DNA of 64,000 bases from CAMFLJ01 sp965279255 (GCA_965279255.1 OZ257146.1:2356001-2420000), one strand, 5' to 3'; shown: positions 16,627-25,783, numbered from the stretch's first letter. Notes: generated by a model not told the origin, from the letters alone. Numbers and translations: made by a program.

Positions 16627-16632
16627 TAGGGT
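16627..16632 (+). promoter_or_regulatory. -10 box TAGGGT of the DUF1330 gene
   Basis: TAGGGT ends 6 nt before the ATG at 16639. Confidence 0.5.
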
Positions 16633-16638
16633 GGGGCC

Positions 16639-17040
16639 ATGACCGAGCCCAGCCTCCACCCCACCGCAGAGCAGCTCCAGCGCCTGGTCGAGGCGCCCGA
16701 CGACGGGCCGGTGGTGATGCTCAACCTCCTGCGCTACGCCGAGCAGGCCAACGACGGCAGCGGTCGCACCGGCCGGGAGGCCTACCAGCACTACGGCGAG
16801 CTGGTCATCCCGATGCTCGAGGCGCGCGGCGCCGGCTTCATCGTCTACGCCACCGCCGACCAGACCGTGATCGGCCCCGCCGACGAGGAGTGGGACGAGA
16901 TGATCCTCGTGCAGTACCCGAGCCGGGCCGCCTTCATCGACATGATCACCAGCGCCGACTACCTCGCGGCCCACGTGCACCGGGAAGCCGGTCTGGCCGA
17001 CAGCCGTCTGGTCGCCACCACCCGCATCGACGGCGCCTGA
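16639..17040 (+). CDS. DUF1330 family protein
   Basis: A 133-residue ferredoxin-like (dimeric alpha/beta barrel) protein. DUF1330 features are PVVMLNLLRYAEQA near residue 25, AYQHYGELVIPMLEARGAGF, and the C-terminal DEMILVQYPSRAAFIDMI followed by Y-AAHVHREAGL. Structurally related proteins act as small oxygenases or binding proteins, but DUF1330 has no assigned reaction. It is monocistronic and divergent from the metX leader. Confidence 0.88.
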   Translation: MTEPSLHPTAEQLQRLVEAPDDGPVVMLNLLRYAEQANDGSGRTGREAYQHYGELVIPMLEARGAGFIVYATADQTVIGPADEEWDEMILVQYPSRAAFIDMITSADYLAAHVHREAGLADSRLVATTRIDGA

Positions 17041-17089
17041 GCCCCGTCCCTGCCGGGCCCGAGATCGGTCGGAGGCCTGTGGGAGCCCG

Positions 17090-17602
17090 TCAGTTGAGGG
17101 CGACGATGGCGATGTTCAGGCTGGCCGCGAACGCCACCCAGGCCACGTAGGGGACGAACAGCCAGCCCGCGGGAGCGGTGATCCGCCAGAACAGCACCAT
17201 GGTGACCACGATGGTGGCCAGCAGGGCGGCGATCACCACGACGCCGGCCTCGGGGGCCTCGAGGCCGAAGAACACGACCGACCAGGCCAGGTTCAGCGCC
17301 AGCTGCACGGCGTAGGCGCCGAGGGCCACCTTCACCTCCCGGCGGTCGAGCCCCTCCCGGGCGACCAGCCAGGCCGCCACCGCCATGGCCAGGTAGAGCA
17401 GCGTCCACACCGGCCCGAAGAGCGCTCCCGGCGGGTTCCAGGGCGGCTTCTCGATCGACTGGTACCAGCTGCCGGTTCCCGTGGCGGTGGCGAGGCCGCC
17501 CAGCGCGGCCACGGCGAAGACCGCGAGCAGGCTGAGGGCCAGTGCCGCCCCGCTGACGAGGGGACGGCGGCGGACGGACTGTGCGAGACCCATCCCCTCC
17601 AC
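17090..17602 (-). CDS. tspO: TspO/MBR family tryptophan-rich sensory protein
   Basis: A 170-residue protein with five hydrophobic helices, the TspO fold. The first loop has the hallmark YQSIEKPPWNPPGALFGPVW; LNLAWSVVFFG and LFVPYVAWVAFAASLN are the other conserved helices. TspO binds tetrapyrroles such as protoporphyrin IX and influences stress and porphyrin handling in bacteria. Start choice is between GTG 17602 and ATG 17593; the GGAGGGG tract lies right against the latter. It is isolated from neighbours, so no operon context is available. Confidence 0.92.
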   Translation of the reverse strand: MEGMGLAQSVRRRPLVSGAALALSLLAVFAVAALGGLATATGTGSWYQSIEKPPWNPPGALFGPVWTLLYLAMAVAAWLVAREGLDRREVKVALGAYAVQLALNLAWSVVFFGLEAPEAGVVVIAALLATIVVTMVLFWRITAPAGWLFVPYVAWVAFAASLNIAIVALN

Positions 17603-17644
17603 CTACCCAGAGGCCGTCGGGCGCCGCGCCGCAGCGCGGAGCGC

Positions 17645-17806
17645 TCAGGGCTCGTCGCGCTCTGGGTCGGGCGGATTGTTCATGGCGGTACGGGCCTGGT
17701 CGGGGAAGTCGCGCTCCTGGGCGCGGCGCACCTCCTCCTCGGTGGGTGGGTCGTCGGTGGCTGCGTCCTCGACCGGTGTGGCGCCGTTCTCTCCGTAGTC
17801 GCTCAT
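17645..17806 (-). CDS. small acidic protein
   Basis: A 53-codon frame from ATG 17806, beginning MSDYGENGATPVEDAATDDP and then PTEEEVRRAQERDFP. It is highly charged, without cysteines or hydrophobic segment, and predicted disordered with a short central helix. A CAGGGAC ribosome site precedes the ATG. Codon third positions are strongly G/C in this frame, which supports coding. No relative is recognised. Confidence 0.5.
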   Translation of the reverse strand: MSDYGENGATPVEDAATDDPPTEEEVRRAQERDFPDQARTAMNNPPDPERDEP

Positions 17807-17928
17807 GTCCCTGACCTACCCGTCGCGGGCCGTCGCGGTGCGTGATCGGTCCTGGCTCCGCCCGGGTGGCGAGGTGCCCACACAGAGGGTCCCGGGGCCG
17901 ACGGGGGTCATCGCGCGAGCCTCGGGCC

Positions 17929-18090
17929 ATGAACTTCGTCATCGTCGCCGTGGCCTTCGTGGTCGTGCTGGTGCTGTTCGTCTACCTGTTCCGGGTGCTG
18001 GCCACGATCGTCGACGGGCTGCGGTCGATCAACGCCACGACCATCCGCCTGGCCGAGACGCTGGAGTCGATGGCGAACGACCGGCAGTAG
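17929..18090 (+). CDS. small single-pass membrane protein
   Basis: A 53-codon frame from ATG 17929: a hydrophobic helix from residue 4 to about 24 (VIVAVAFVVVLVLFVYLF) followed by a short amphipathic helix (IVDGLRSINATTIRLAETL). No clear ribosome site is seen. The transmembrane-plus-helix layout is typical of small regulatory membrane peptides, but no name can be given. Confidence 0.45.
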   Translation: MNFVIVAVAFVVVLVLFVYLFRVLATIVDGLRSINATTIRLAETLESMANDRQ

Positions 18091-18137
18091 GACAGCGGCG
18101 GGGCCGATGGCCTCGGGGCACTGTCACACCCCCTGAA

Positions 18138-18143
18138 TAGCGT
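18138..18143 (+). promoter_or_regulatory. -10 box TAGCGT of the 13E12 HNH gene
   Basis: TAGCGT ends 7 nt before the ATG at 18151. Confidence 0.5.
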
Positions 18144-18150
18144 TGTCGGC

Positions 18151-19533
18151 ATGGGTTCGACGGGGCGATCCACGGGGCGATCGGGGTACGGGAAGCGGGG
18201 CCGGGAGGCCGCGGCTGTCGTCGATTCGGTCGCCGCGTTGGTCGATGGTTTCGACCCGGGTCTGACGGGTGCTCGTGATGCGATGGAGCTGGTGGCGGAG
18301 TTCTCGCGGCTCGAGCATCTCGCGTCGGCGGGTGTGGCGTTGGCGGCCCGTCGGGTCGCGCAGACCGATCTGTGGAGACGCGGGGGGTTCCGCAGCGCGG
18401 CGCACTGGTTGGATCACGTGACCGGGATGGGTCTGGGTGAGGCGGTGCGCCTGTTGCAGGCCGCGGAGGCGGTCGAGGCGGCTCCTGACACGTTCGAGGC
18501 ACTCAAGGCCGGCAAGGTGTCGACCCGTGAGGCGAAGGCGATCGGCGCCGCGGAGGCCGCGGATCCCGATGCCGGTCGCAAGCTCCTCGCGGTGGTCGGG
18601 GAGAAGTCGACGAAGGAGACCGAGAACGACGCCGCCCGGATCGTCGCCGCCGCATCGAGCGAGACGGCGGAGCAGAAGGCCGAACGTCTCCACCAGAAGC
18701 GCATGTTGCGCACCGGAGTCGACGCCGACGGCATGGGCTACGGGCACTGGCTGCTCGAACCGGCCGAGCACGCGCGCCTGATGGCGTTGATCGACGCCCA
18801 GAAGGACAAGATCTTCCACGACGCCCGCACCGCGGGTGTGCGGGAGCCGTCGGAGGCCTACGCCGCCGACGCCCTCGCCACGCTGGCCGACCTCCCCAGC
18901 CGATCGAAGAGCTCCGGCCGAGGATCATCAGCCGAGGACGCCGAAGAAGTGGTTGACGACTGGTCGTTCGCCAAGCTGATCGTCCGGGTCGACCTCACCG
19001 CCCTCGACCGAGGCGAGGTCGCTCCCGGCGAGGTGTGCGAGATCGCCGGACAGGGCCCCATCCCTGTGGCTGATGTGTGGCGGATCATCGACGGCGACGC
19101 CTTCATCGCAGCCGTCACGACGAAGGGCACCGAGATCGACAAGGTCATCCACCTCGGCCGCAAGCCCACCGCCCTGCAGAAGACCGCCCTCGAGTGGTTC
19201 TCCGCCGGGGAATGCTCGATCGAAGGGTGCACCAACCCGGCCCGGATCGAGATCGACCACGTCGCCGACTGGGCCGACACCAAGATCACCCGGCTCCCCG
19301 ACCTCGCCTCGCCATGCGGGCACCACCACGACCTCAAGACCCACCACGGCTACACCTTCGGCCCCCGCCTCCCCGGCGGGAAACGACGGCTCATCCCACC
19401 GGACAAGAGCCCACCCGGCAGCACCGACCCACCGCGTGACAGCCCACCAGACCTCACCCTCCTCCACGGCGACGCCGCACCGAGACCGCCGGCCGAACCC
19501 ACCGTCCAGGGCGACCTCTTCGACACCGGCTGA
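18151..19533 (+). CDS. 13E12/DUF222-family HNH endonuclease-like protein
   Basis: A 460-residue member of the actinobacterial 13E12 repeat family. The N-terminal 300 residues are the helical DUF222 part (AHWLDHVTGMGLGEAVRLL; STREAKAIGAA). The C-terminal HNH nuclease part has CSIEGCTNPARIEIDHVADW, then CGHHHDLKTHHGYTF, giving two Cys, the catalytic His-Asp-His type residues and the final His. It ends with a Pro-rich tail. The family is present in many copies in mycobacterial and acidimicrobial genomes and is thought to be mobile or selfish, but no transposase or target site is seen here. Its codon use looks like that of its neighbours. Confidence 0.9.
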   Translation: MGSTGRSTGRSGYGKRGREAAAVVDSVAALVDGFDPGLTGARDAMELVAEFSRLEHLASAGVALAARRVAQTDLWRRGGFRSAAHWLDHVTGMGLGEAVRLLQAAEAVEAAPDTFEALKAGKVSTREAKAIGAAEAADPDAGRKLLAVVGEKSTKETENDAARIVAAASSETAEQKAERLHQKRMLRTGVDADGMGYGHWLLEPAEHARLMALIDAQKDKIFHDARTAGVREPSEAYAADALATLADLPSRSKSSGRGSSAEDAEEVVDDWSFAKLIVRVDLTALDRGEVAPGEVCEIAGQGPIPVADVWRIIDGDAFIAAVTTKGTEIDKVIHLGRKPTALQKTALEWFSAGECSIEGCTNPARIEIDHVADWADTKITRLPDLASPCGHHHDLKTHHGYTFGPRLPGGKRRLIPPDKSPPGSTDPPRDSPPDLTLLHGDAAPRPPAEPTVQGDLFDTG

Positions 19534-19545
19534 CCCGCCGCGGGG

Positions 19546-20220
19546 TCAGGCGGCGAGGACGCCGTCGGTGATGGTGACGGTGCGGTCGGCGTAACGGGTC
19601 ATGCGCTGATCGTGGGTGACGATCACCGCGGCCGTGTTCCGGCTCTTGACCTCGGAGACGATCAGCTCCATCACCTGTTCACCGAGCTTGGTGTCGAGCG
19701 CCGAGGTCGGCTCGTCGATCAGCACCAGAGCCGGCTCGTTCATCAGCGCCCGTCCGATGGCGACCCGCTGGCGCTCGCCACCCGACATCTGACCGGGGAG
19801 GCTGTCGACCCGGTGCGAGAGGCCGAGCTCATCGAGGAGCTTGTCGGCGCGGGCCTTGGCGTCCTTGTGCGACCGGTTCGACCCGAAGTCGTTCACGATC
19901 ATCAGGTTTTCGCGGGCGGTGAGGAACGGCACCAGGTTCACGGCCTGGAACACGAAGCCGACCGAGTCGCGCCGGAAGGCGGTGAGCTGCTTTGCGGAGT
20001 AGGTCGAGATGTCCTGACCGCCGACGACGACCTTCCCCTCGCTCGGGGTGAGGAGCCCACCGGCGATCGAGAGCAACGTGGTCTTGCCTGAGCCCGAGGG
20101 ACCGACCATGGCCAGGATCTCGTCGTCGCCGACCTCGAGGGTGGCGTGATCGAGCGCGACGATCTCGTCGTCGCCCGAGGTGTAGGTCTTGCGGACGGCG
20201 GAGAGCTCCAGAGCGGCCAC
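19546..20220 (-). CDS. ABC transporter ATP-binding protein (LolD/MacB/DevA type)
   Basis: A 224-residue ATPase starting at GTG 20220, 9 nt after CGGAGGAAC. Walker A GPSGSGKTT is near residue 40, the Q-loop in FVFQAVNLVPFLTA, the signature MSGGERQRVA near 142, Walker B ALVLIDEPTSALD and the switch His in VIVTHDQRM. Sequence and size put it with LolD/MacB/DevA ATPases that power FtsX-like permeases exporting lipoproteins, glycolipids or peptides. It is the last gene of permease, permease, ATPase. No membrane-fusion protein gene is near, unlike DevBCA sets. Confidence 0.92.
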   Translation of the reverse strand: MAALELSAVRKTYTSGDDEIVALDHATLEVGDDEILAMVGPSGSGKTTLLSIAGGLLTPSEGKVVVGGQDISTYSAKQLTAFRRDSVGFVFQAVNLVPFLTARENLMIVNDFGSNRSHKDAKARADKLLDELGLSHRVDSLPGQMSGGERQRVAIGRALMNEPALVLIDEPTSALDTKLGEQVMELIVSEVKSRNTAAVIVTHDQRMTRYADRTVTITDGVLAA

Positions 20221-20249
20221 GATGCGGTTCCTCCGATGAGGTTGGTCGG

Positions 20250-21353
20250 CTAACCGATCGCCGACGCAGGGTCGACGCGGACGACGCGGCGCAGCGAGAC
20301 CGCTGCGCCCAGGGCGGACATGACGACGAGCCCGACGGCGATCTGGATCGCGCGGGCGGGGACCAGGGCGACGGGGATCTCGGCGGGGAGCACGAGGGTG
20401 AGCAGCCACATGAGCACACCCCCGAGCAGGAACGAGATGAGGGCCACCAGCACGGCCTGGAGCACGACGCCGCCGAAGATCTGACGGCTCGAGGCACCGA
20501 TGGCCTTGAGCACCGAATAGAGGCCGATGCGCTCGAGGGTGAGCAGGGCGAAGAACAGGGCCACGACCAGCCCGGCGACGAACAACGTGACGTAGATGAT
20601 CGCCGAGAAGGTGGAGTTCTGCTCCTTGATGCCGGGCAGCGCCTGCACAGCCTCGGACTTCGTGAGCGTGGAGGTCGCCCCGCCAGTGGCCGTGTCGATG
20701 GCGTCGGCCACGGCGGACGCGTCGGCCCCGCTGTCGAGCTTCACGACCAGCGCCTGGAACGTGTCGGGCGGCAGGTTCGAGTCCGGGCGGGAGTCGGCGA
20801 GGACCTCGCGCCAGGTGTCGGGCTGCACGAAGAAGCCGCCCTGCTGGAGATAATCGGTGTCGGACACCCATCCGGTGACCGTGATCGGGGTCTTGGCCGA
20901 GCCGACCAGCACGGTGTCGCCCACGTGCACGCCGAAGGCCTCGAGGCTCCGGTCGGCGAGCGCCTGGTCGGCCGCGAGGTTCACGTCGGACGGCATGGAG
21001 TCGACCGGCAGCTGGAAGGCGGTGACCGACAGGTTCACCAGGTCGGTCTCGCCCGGCAGCTCACCGCCGACGAGGGCGACGCCGATGCCACCGGTGGCGG
21101 CCACCCCGGGCACGGCCTCGACCTGCGCCCGCACGTCGGGGTCGATGCGGGAGCGCAGCAGCGAGTCCTTGGCGTCGGACGAGTAGACGATGAGCTCGCC
21201 GGGTTGGGAGCGCAGAAGCCCGGTCGACCCGATGAAGAGGCCGTCGAGCAGGCCACCGAGGAACAGCAGCAGCACCGAGAGCAGCACCAGCGACGAGCCG
21301 GCGATGGCGAACCGCAGCGGCTTGCGGCGCAGCTCGACGAGACCGAGCTTCAT
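20250..21353 (-). CDS. ABC transporter permease, FtsX/MacB-like (second)
   Basis: A 367-residue protein: helix at residues 14-38, an extracytoplasmic domain of about 200 residues (MacB-type periplasmic core), then three C-terminal helices (IIYVTLFVAGLVVALFFALL; LQAVLVALISFLLGGVLMWL; AIQIAVGLVVMSALGAAVSL) and the FtsX-type VLKAIGASSRQIFGGV coupling helix. Its ATG overlaps the stop of the first permease (ATGA). Together with the first permease it should form a heterodimer energised by the ATPase at 19546. Confidence 0.9.
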   Translation of the reverse strand: MKLGLVELRRKPLRFAIAGSSLVLLSVLLLFLGGLLDGLFIGSTGLLRSQPGELIVYSSDAKDSLLRSRIDPDVRAQVEAVPGVAATGGIGVALVGGELPGETDLVNLSVTAFQLPVDSMPSDVNLAADQALADRSLEAFGVHVGDTVLVGSAKTPITVTGWVSDTDYLQQGGFFVQPDTWREVLADSRPDSNLPPDTFQALVVKLDSGADASAVADAIDTATGGATSTLTKSEAVQALPGIKEQNSTFSAIIYVTLFVAGLVVALFFALLTLERIGLYSVLKAIGASSRQIFGGVVLQAVLVALISFLLGGVLMWLLTLVLPAEIPVALVPARAIQIAVGLVVMSALGAAVSLRRVVRVDPASAIG

Positions 21354-22474
21354 GCCAGGCCCCCGGCGTTCTGGCGGTTCATCACGTCGGCGGGGTCGAT
21401 GCGACCGACCCGCAGGAGGGTGAACAGCGAACCGACGAGCGACAGCAGGACGACCGCCACCGCGGTGACGATCATGGTGGCCGGCTCGAGCGACACCGGG
21501 AGCCCGGACGACGCGCCCTTCACCGCTCCGAGCGTGAGCAGCACACCCACCACCAGCCCGATGCCGACGACCAGCGCGATCTGCTTCAGCAGCGCCTTCA
21601 CCAGGTAGCTGGTCGGGGCGCCGATGGCCCGCAGCACGGTGAGGGTCGACTGCTTCTGCACCGTGAGGATGAGGAAGAAGAAGCCGATCACGACGGCCAC
21701 CACCAGGAAGGCGAGGGCGAGGATCAGCTGGAACGAGGTGTTCACCGACGACACGCCGGGGGCCTCGCTGACGGCCTGGCTCCTGGTCAGCGCCTGCACG
21801 CCTTCGACCTGTTCGTCGATGGTGGCGGCCAGCTGCGAGGCGCTCACCCCGTCGGCCGGGGTGACGGCCATGACCGAGGGCAGCACCGCGGTGGCGTCGG
21901 GGTTCGAGGCCTTGCGCAGCGCGGTGTAGCCGTCGAAGGTGACCCACAGCGTGGGGGCGACCGAGAAGCGGCTGCGCTCGGTGAGCCCGACGATGGTGAG
22001 CGGGATGCCGCCGTCGACGCTGGTGACGGTGTCACCGAGGCCGAACCCGGCCGATGCGTCCTCCTTGGAGGCCACCGCCTCGCTCGGGGTGGTGGGCAGG
22101 CGACCCTCGACCATGCGGGTGGGCTCGCCGGGCCCGCCGGGCTGGAACCCGAACACGGAGGCGTCGACGTCGTCGCCGCCGGCCTCGATGGTGAAGGTGC
22201 CCTCGGCGAGCGGGGCGCTGGCCCCGACGCCCTCGACGGCGGCGATCTGCGCCTGCTGCGGCGGCAGGATCACGCTGCCGCTGACGTTCTTGCGGGCTTC
22301 CTCGGAGAACACCAGCACCGTGCCGCTCTGGTTCTCGATGGCCCCGGTGAAGCTGAGCAGCAGCGAGCCGAGCAGGGCCTGCTGGAAGAGGATCAGGAAG
22401 ACGAGCAGGCCGACCGCCCCGGAGAGCAGACCGAAGCGCAGCTTCGCCCTCTTGACCTCCTTCCCCGCCAACAT
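21350..22474 (-). CDS. ABC transporter permease, FtsX/MacB-like (first)
   Basis: A 374-residue permease with the same plan as its partner: N-terminal helix after MLAGKEVKRAKLRFGLL, a large extracytoplasmic domain, and three helices with TLTVLRAIGAPTSYLVKALL as the coupling segment. ATG 22474 is preferred over the GTG at 22507 because TAACCT lies 7 nt upstream and family proteins begin near this point. It starts 16 bp after the methyltransferase stop and is coupled to the second permease. Confidence 0.88.
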   Translation of the reverse strand: MLAGKEVKRAKLRFGLLSGAVGLLVFLILFQQALLGSLLLSFTGAIENQSGTVLVFSEEARKNVSGSVILPPQQAQIAAVEGVGASAPLAEGTFTIEAGGDDVDASVFGFQPGGPGEPTRMVEGRLPTTPSEAVASKEDASAGFGLGDTVTSVDGGIPLTIVGLTERSRFSVAPTLWVTFDGYTALRKASNPDATAVLPSVMAVTPADGVSASQLAATIDEQVEGVQALTRSQAVSEAPGVSSVNTSFQLILALAFLVVAVVIGFFFLILTVQKQSTLTVLRAIGAPTSYLVKALLKQIALVVGIGLVVGVLLTLGAVKGASSGLPVSLEPATMIVTAVAVVLLSLVGSLFTLLRVGRIDPADVMNRQNAGGLA

Positions 22475-22481
22475 GGCCGTG

Positions 22482-22487
22482 AGGTTA
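22482..22487 (-). promoter_or_regulatory. -10 box TAACCT of the ABC operon
   Basis: TAACCT on the minus strand ends 7 nt before the ATG at 22474, just past the methyltransferase stop, so the exporter may be transcribed independently. Confidence 0.4.
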
Positions 22488-22490
22488 GCG

Positions 22491-24407
22491 CTAAATGTGA
22501 CCCCCACAACCCGCGCGCTCGGCCCACCACCGCAGCACCTCGTCGGCCTCCGCGGCGGGGAGGTCGTGGGCGACCGTGAGCACCCGCCCGGCCGCGAGCA
22601 GGGCCCGGCCCCTCGCCTCGTCGTCGGCCGCGGGGGCGACCAGGCGCAGGAGCCGGGCGCCCTCGGCCCAGGCCTCGCGGTCGACCGGCAGGGGCACCTC
22701 AGCGACCTGCCGGGCCGAGAGCTTGAGCGCCTGCGGGGCGAGGGCCGTGCCGCCGGACCGCTCGGCGGCCCAGGCGCTCACGGGCGGCGACGAGAGGGCG
22801 GCGGCCACGAGCCAGCGGGTCGCCTCGTCGTCGTGGTCGGGATCGAGCACCACCGAGACCACCGGGACCGACGGCCACCACGAGCCGTCGTCGTCGACCG
22901 CGGCCTCCACCACCCGCGTCTGGGTGGCGACCACGACCTTCGGGCGCAGGCGGGCGTCGGCCCAGGCGGCCAGGCGTCGGTCGCCGTCGGGGCCCTCGGC
23001 CCAGGTCTGCAGGGTCGTCACGTCGACCACCGGCGCCCGCAACCGGGTGCCGGCCAGGCGCGTGGTGCGGCGGCCCCAGACGGTGCGGGCGGGCTCCACC
23101 AGGCCGGCGGTCACCAGCCGGGCCGCACCCTCGGGCAGGGCAGGCAGCGGGGCGGCGGGATCGAGGGGAAGGTCGGGGTCGGCGAGGTCGGTGACGAACG
23201 GGGCCAACGCGTAGAACTCGTCGCGGAAGCCGGCGGTGGCGCGGGCCAGGGTGCCCAGGAGATGACGGCCGCCCAGGTCGATGGCGGGGACGCCGGTGGA
23301 CGCGGCCACGATCGGCGCCCACGTGCCGGCGCGGGCGAGACGGTCGCGCGGCACGGACACCACCTCGGGCCGCGCCCCCCTGGTGACCCGGACCGCACCG
23401 GACGGCACGGGCGCGGCGAGCGGCCCGGCCACGCACAGCACGGGGGCGCAGACGTCGACCGCCGCGCCGAAGAGCCGCTCGTCGGCGAGCCACACCTCCT
23501 CGAGCACGGCCTGCTCCTCGAGCCGGCGACGCACCGCCCCCGCATCGCGGGCCCCGAGGAACGACAGCGGCTGGAGCATGGCCACCCGACCCCCGGGTGC
23601 ACAGGCGGCCACGGCTCGCACCAGGAAGAGCCCGGCCGTGTCGGCGTAGCCCGCCGCCGAGCCGCCGAGCAGCGCCCGCGCCACCGAGGCCTCGTCGCGC
23701 CCCCGGGCCGTCGACCGGGCGAGCTGCCCTCCGAAGGGCGGGTTCCCGACCACGACGCCGAGGCTCCCCTCCCCCGGCCAGGTGCCGTGCAGGGCGTCGC
23801 CCTCGACGACCTGGGCCGCCACGACCGCCGCGACCGACTCGAGCTCGTCGCCGGCCAGCCCCGCCCGGCGGGCCCACAGCACCAGGGCGGCCCGGGTCAC
23901 CTCGACGGCGAGCGGGTCGAGATCGAGGCCGTGGAGCGCGGCGAGGACCGCCGCCGGAAGGCCCTCGCTCTCGTCCTCGCCGAGCAACCGGTCGGCGGCG
24001 GCCAGCAGGAACGCTCCCCCACCACAGCTCGGGTCGCAGACCGACGGCAGCGTCTCGCCCCCGCCACCGTCGATCGCCAGGTCCACCACCAGCGCGGCCA
24101 CCGACGCCGGCGTGTAGTGCACGCCGCGGCGGTGGCGATGGTCGGCGTCGAGCAGCTCCTGGTGCAGCCGGCCGAGGGCCCCCGGGTCACGCCGGTCGTC
24201 GAGCTGCGGTGCGCCGGAGCGCGCCCCGTCGGCGAGCCCGGACGGCTCGAACAGCGGCACGTGGCGCGCCAGGCGGCGCCGATCGTCGTCGCTGACGCCG
24301 AGGGCGTCGGCCACGGCCGCGACCGCGTCGGCGAGAGCCGGGCGGAGGTCGGGTGGGACGCCAGACTCGGACGGCGCGACCGGTCGGCCGTGGTCGGGAT
24401 CGGTCAC
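22491..24407 (-). CDS. orphan N6-adenine DNA methyltransferase (M.TaqI-like)
   Basis: A protein of 638 residues from GTG 24407 (or 661 from GTG 24476, which overlaps the helicase gene). It has the gamma-class order: RGVHYTPASVA, motif I VCDPSCGGGAFLLAA for S-adenosylmethionine, LHGLDLDPLAVEVTRAAL, and motif IV GNPPFGG for the target adenine. A C-terminal half of about 300 residues (RDEFYALAPFVTDL, LKLSARQVAEVPLPVD) resembles the target-recognition part of type I/IIG and M.TaqI enzymes. No restriction subunit, nuclease motif or BREX-type partner lies nearby. It could be an epigenetic regulator or the remains of a restriction-modification locus. Confidence 0.85.
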   Translation of the reverse strand: MTDPDHGRPVAPSESGVPPDLRPALADAVAAVADALGVSDDDRRRLARHVPLFEPSGLADGARSGAPQLDDRRDPGALGRLHQELLDADHRHRRGVHYTPASVAALVVDLAIDGGGGETLPSVCDPSCGGGAFLLAAADRLLGEDESEGLPAAVLAALHGLDLDPLAVEVTRAALVLWARRAGLAGDELESVAAVVAAQVVEGDALHGTWPGEGSLGVVVGNPPFGGQLARSTARGRDEASVARALLGGSAAGYADTAGLFLVRAVAACAPGGRVAMLQPLSFLGARDAGAVRRRLEEQAVLEEVWLADERLFGAAVDVCAPVLCVAGPLAAPVPSGAVRVTRGARPEVVSVPRDRLARAGTWAPIVAASTGVPAIDLGGRHLLGTLARATAGFRDEFYALAPFVTDLADPDLPLDPAAPLPALPEGAARLVTAGLVEPARTVWGRRTTRLAGTRLRAPVVDVTTLQTWAEGPDGDRRLAAWADARLRPKVVVATQTRVVEAAVDDDGSWWPSVPVVSVVLDPDHDDEATRWLVAAALSSPPVSAWAAERSGGTALAPQALKLSARQVAEVPLPVDREAWAEGARLLRLVAPAADDEARGRALLAAGRVLTVAHDLPAAEADEVLRWWAERAGCGGHI

Positions 24408-24429
24408 GAGCCGGGCCGGCGGGGCCGGC

Positions 24430-25599
24430 TCAGGCGACGGCGGGGTCGTTCCGGGGATCCCAGGCCGCGAGGTCACCCAGGCGCTTGTCGTTGGAGAAGA
24501 CCTCGACGATGGGCTGGTCGATCTTCAGGCGCTTGAGCAGCCGCTTGACCGGCAGCTCCTCGTTCCAGAGCACGAGCGTGACCACCACGCCGGACTCGCC
24601 GGCGCGGGCGGTGCGGCCCGAGCGGTGGACGTAGTCCTTGTGGTCATCCGGCGGGTCGTAGTGGATCACGACGTCGATGTCGTCGACGTGGATGCCGCGA
24701 GCGGCGACGTCGGTGGCGACGAGGGCGTGGAGCTTGCCGTCGCCGAAGTCCTTGAGGGCCTTCTCGCGCTGGCTCTGGCGGAGGTCGCCGTGGATCGACT
24801 CGGCCTCGACGCCCTCACGGCGCAGGTCGGAGGCGACGCGGTCGGCGGCCCGCTTGGTGCGCACGAAGATGATGGTGCGCTCGGTGCCCCGGATGATGGC
24901 GGCGGCGACCTTGGCCTTGTCCATGTCGTGCACCGACAGGAAGCGGTGCTGCATCTGGTCGACCGAGACCTCCTCGGAGACCACCTCGTGCATCACCGGA
25001 TCGGTCTGGTACCGCTTGATCAGCGTGTCGACCACGCCGTCGAGGGTGGCCGAGAACAGCAGGGTCTGGTGCTGGCCGGGGATGTGGCGCAGGATCCACT
25101 CGACCTGGGGCAGGAACCCCATGTCGGCCATGCGGTCGGCCTCGTCGAGCACGACCTGGTCGACGTCGTCGAGGAAGATCTCCTTGCGCTCGATCATGTC
25201 GATCATGCGCCCGGGGGTGGCGACGACGATCTCGACGCCCTTCTGGAGCTCCTTGACCTGGGTCTCCATCTTGGCGCCGCCGTAGATGGCGGAGACGGTG
25301 GTGCCGCGGGCCTTGCCGAGCGGCGCCAGCTCGTCCTTCACCTGCACGCAGAGCTCACGGGTGGGCACCAGGATCAGGGCACGGGGACGACGGGGCTCGG
25401 CGGACTTGACCCGCTCGAGGACCGGCAGGCCGAAGGCGAGGGTCTTGCCCGAGCCGGTCTTGGCCTTGCCGCACACGTCGCGGCCGGCGAGGGCGTCGGG
25501 GATGGTCAGCGCCTGCACGGGGAAGGGCGAGGTGCGCCCCATCGCCTCGAGCGCGGTGACGAAGTCGGGCGAAACGCCCAGGTCGGAGAACGTCTGCAT
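24430..25599 (-). CDS. DEAD-box RNA helicase
   Basis: A 389-residue ATP-dependent RNA helicase core. All motifs are present in order: Q motif FPVQALTIP, motif I AKTGSGKT, Ia PTRELCVQ, Ib TPGRMID, II as DEAD (VLDEADRMADMGF), III SAT, IV IIFVRTK, V ATDVAARGIH and VI HRSGRTARAG. It is short, ending soon after motif VI with a basic stretch (VKRLLKRLK), and lacks the long C-terminal RNA-binding tails of CsdA/DbpA. The ATG at 25599 has TGAGGCC upstream. Likely in RNA remodelling or ribosome assembly. Confidence 0.95.
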   Translation of the reverse strand: MQTFSDLGVSPDFVTALEAMGRTSPFPVQALTIPDALAGRDVCGKAKTGSGKTLAFGLPVLERVKSAEPRRPRALILVPTRELCVQVKDELAPLGKARGTTVSAIYGGAKMETQVKELQKGVEIVVATPGRMIDMIERKEIFLDDVDQVVLDEADRMADMGFLPQVEWILRHIPGQHQTLLFSATLDGVVDTLIKRYQTDPVMHEVVSEEVSVDQMQHRFLSVHDMDKAKVAAAIIRGTERTIIFVRTKRAADRVASDLRREGVEAESIHGDLRQSQREKALKDFGDGKLHALVATDVAARGIHVDDIDVVIHYDPPDDHKDYVHRSGRTARAGESGVVVTLVLWNEELPVKRLLKRLKIDQPIVEVFSNDKRLGDLAAWDPRNDPAVA

Positions 25600-25783
25600 T
25601 GCGGGCCTCAGGGTTTTCGGGGAGTGGTCCGCCGACCGACGGCCGGGGTGCCCGCTCCAGTGGCACGACGCCCACATTCGGCGCCGCAGGACGGCCGATC
25701 GACCGCCACGAGCTGTGGGCAGCCTACCGGTTCACCCCGCGGACCGGGTGATCGCACCCGCCTCCCGACCTCCCGGACGCGCG

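Noticed and set aside
18151..19533. 13E12 HNH gene considered as part of an insertion element or intron
   Set aside because: No terminal repeats, target duplication, reverse transcriptase or intein motifs are visible around it.
22491..24476. The methyltransferase as part of a BREX or type I restriction system
   Set aside because: No PglZ, BrxC, HsdR, HsdS or nuclease gene is present on either side.
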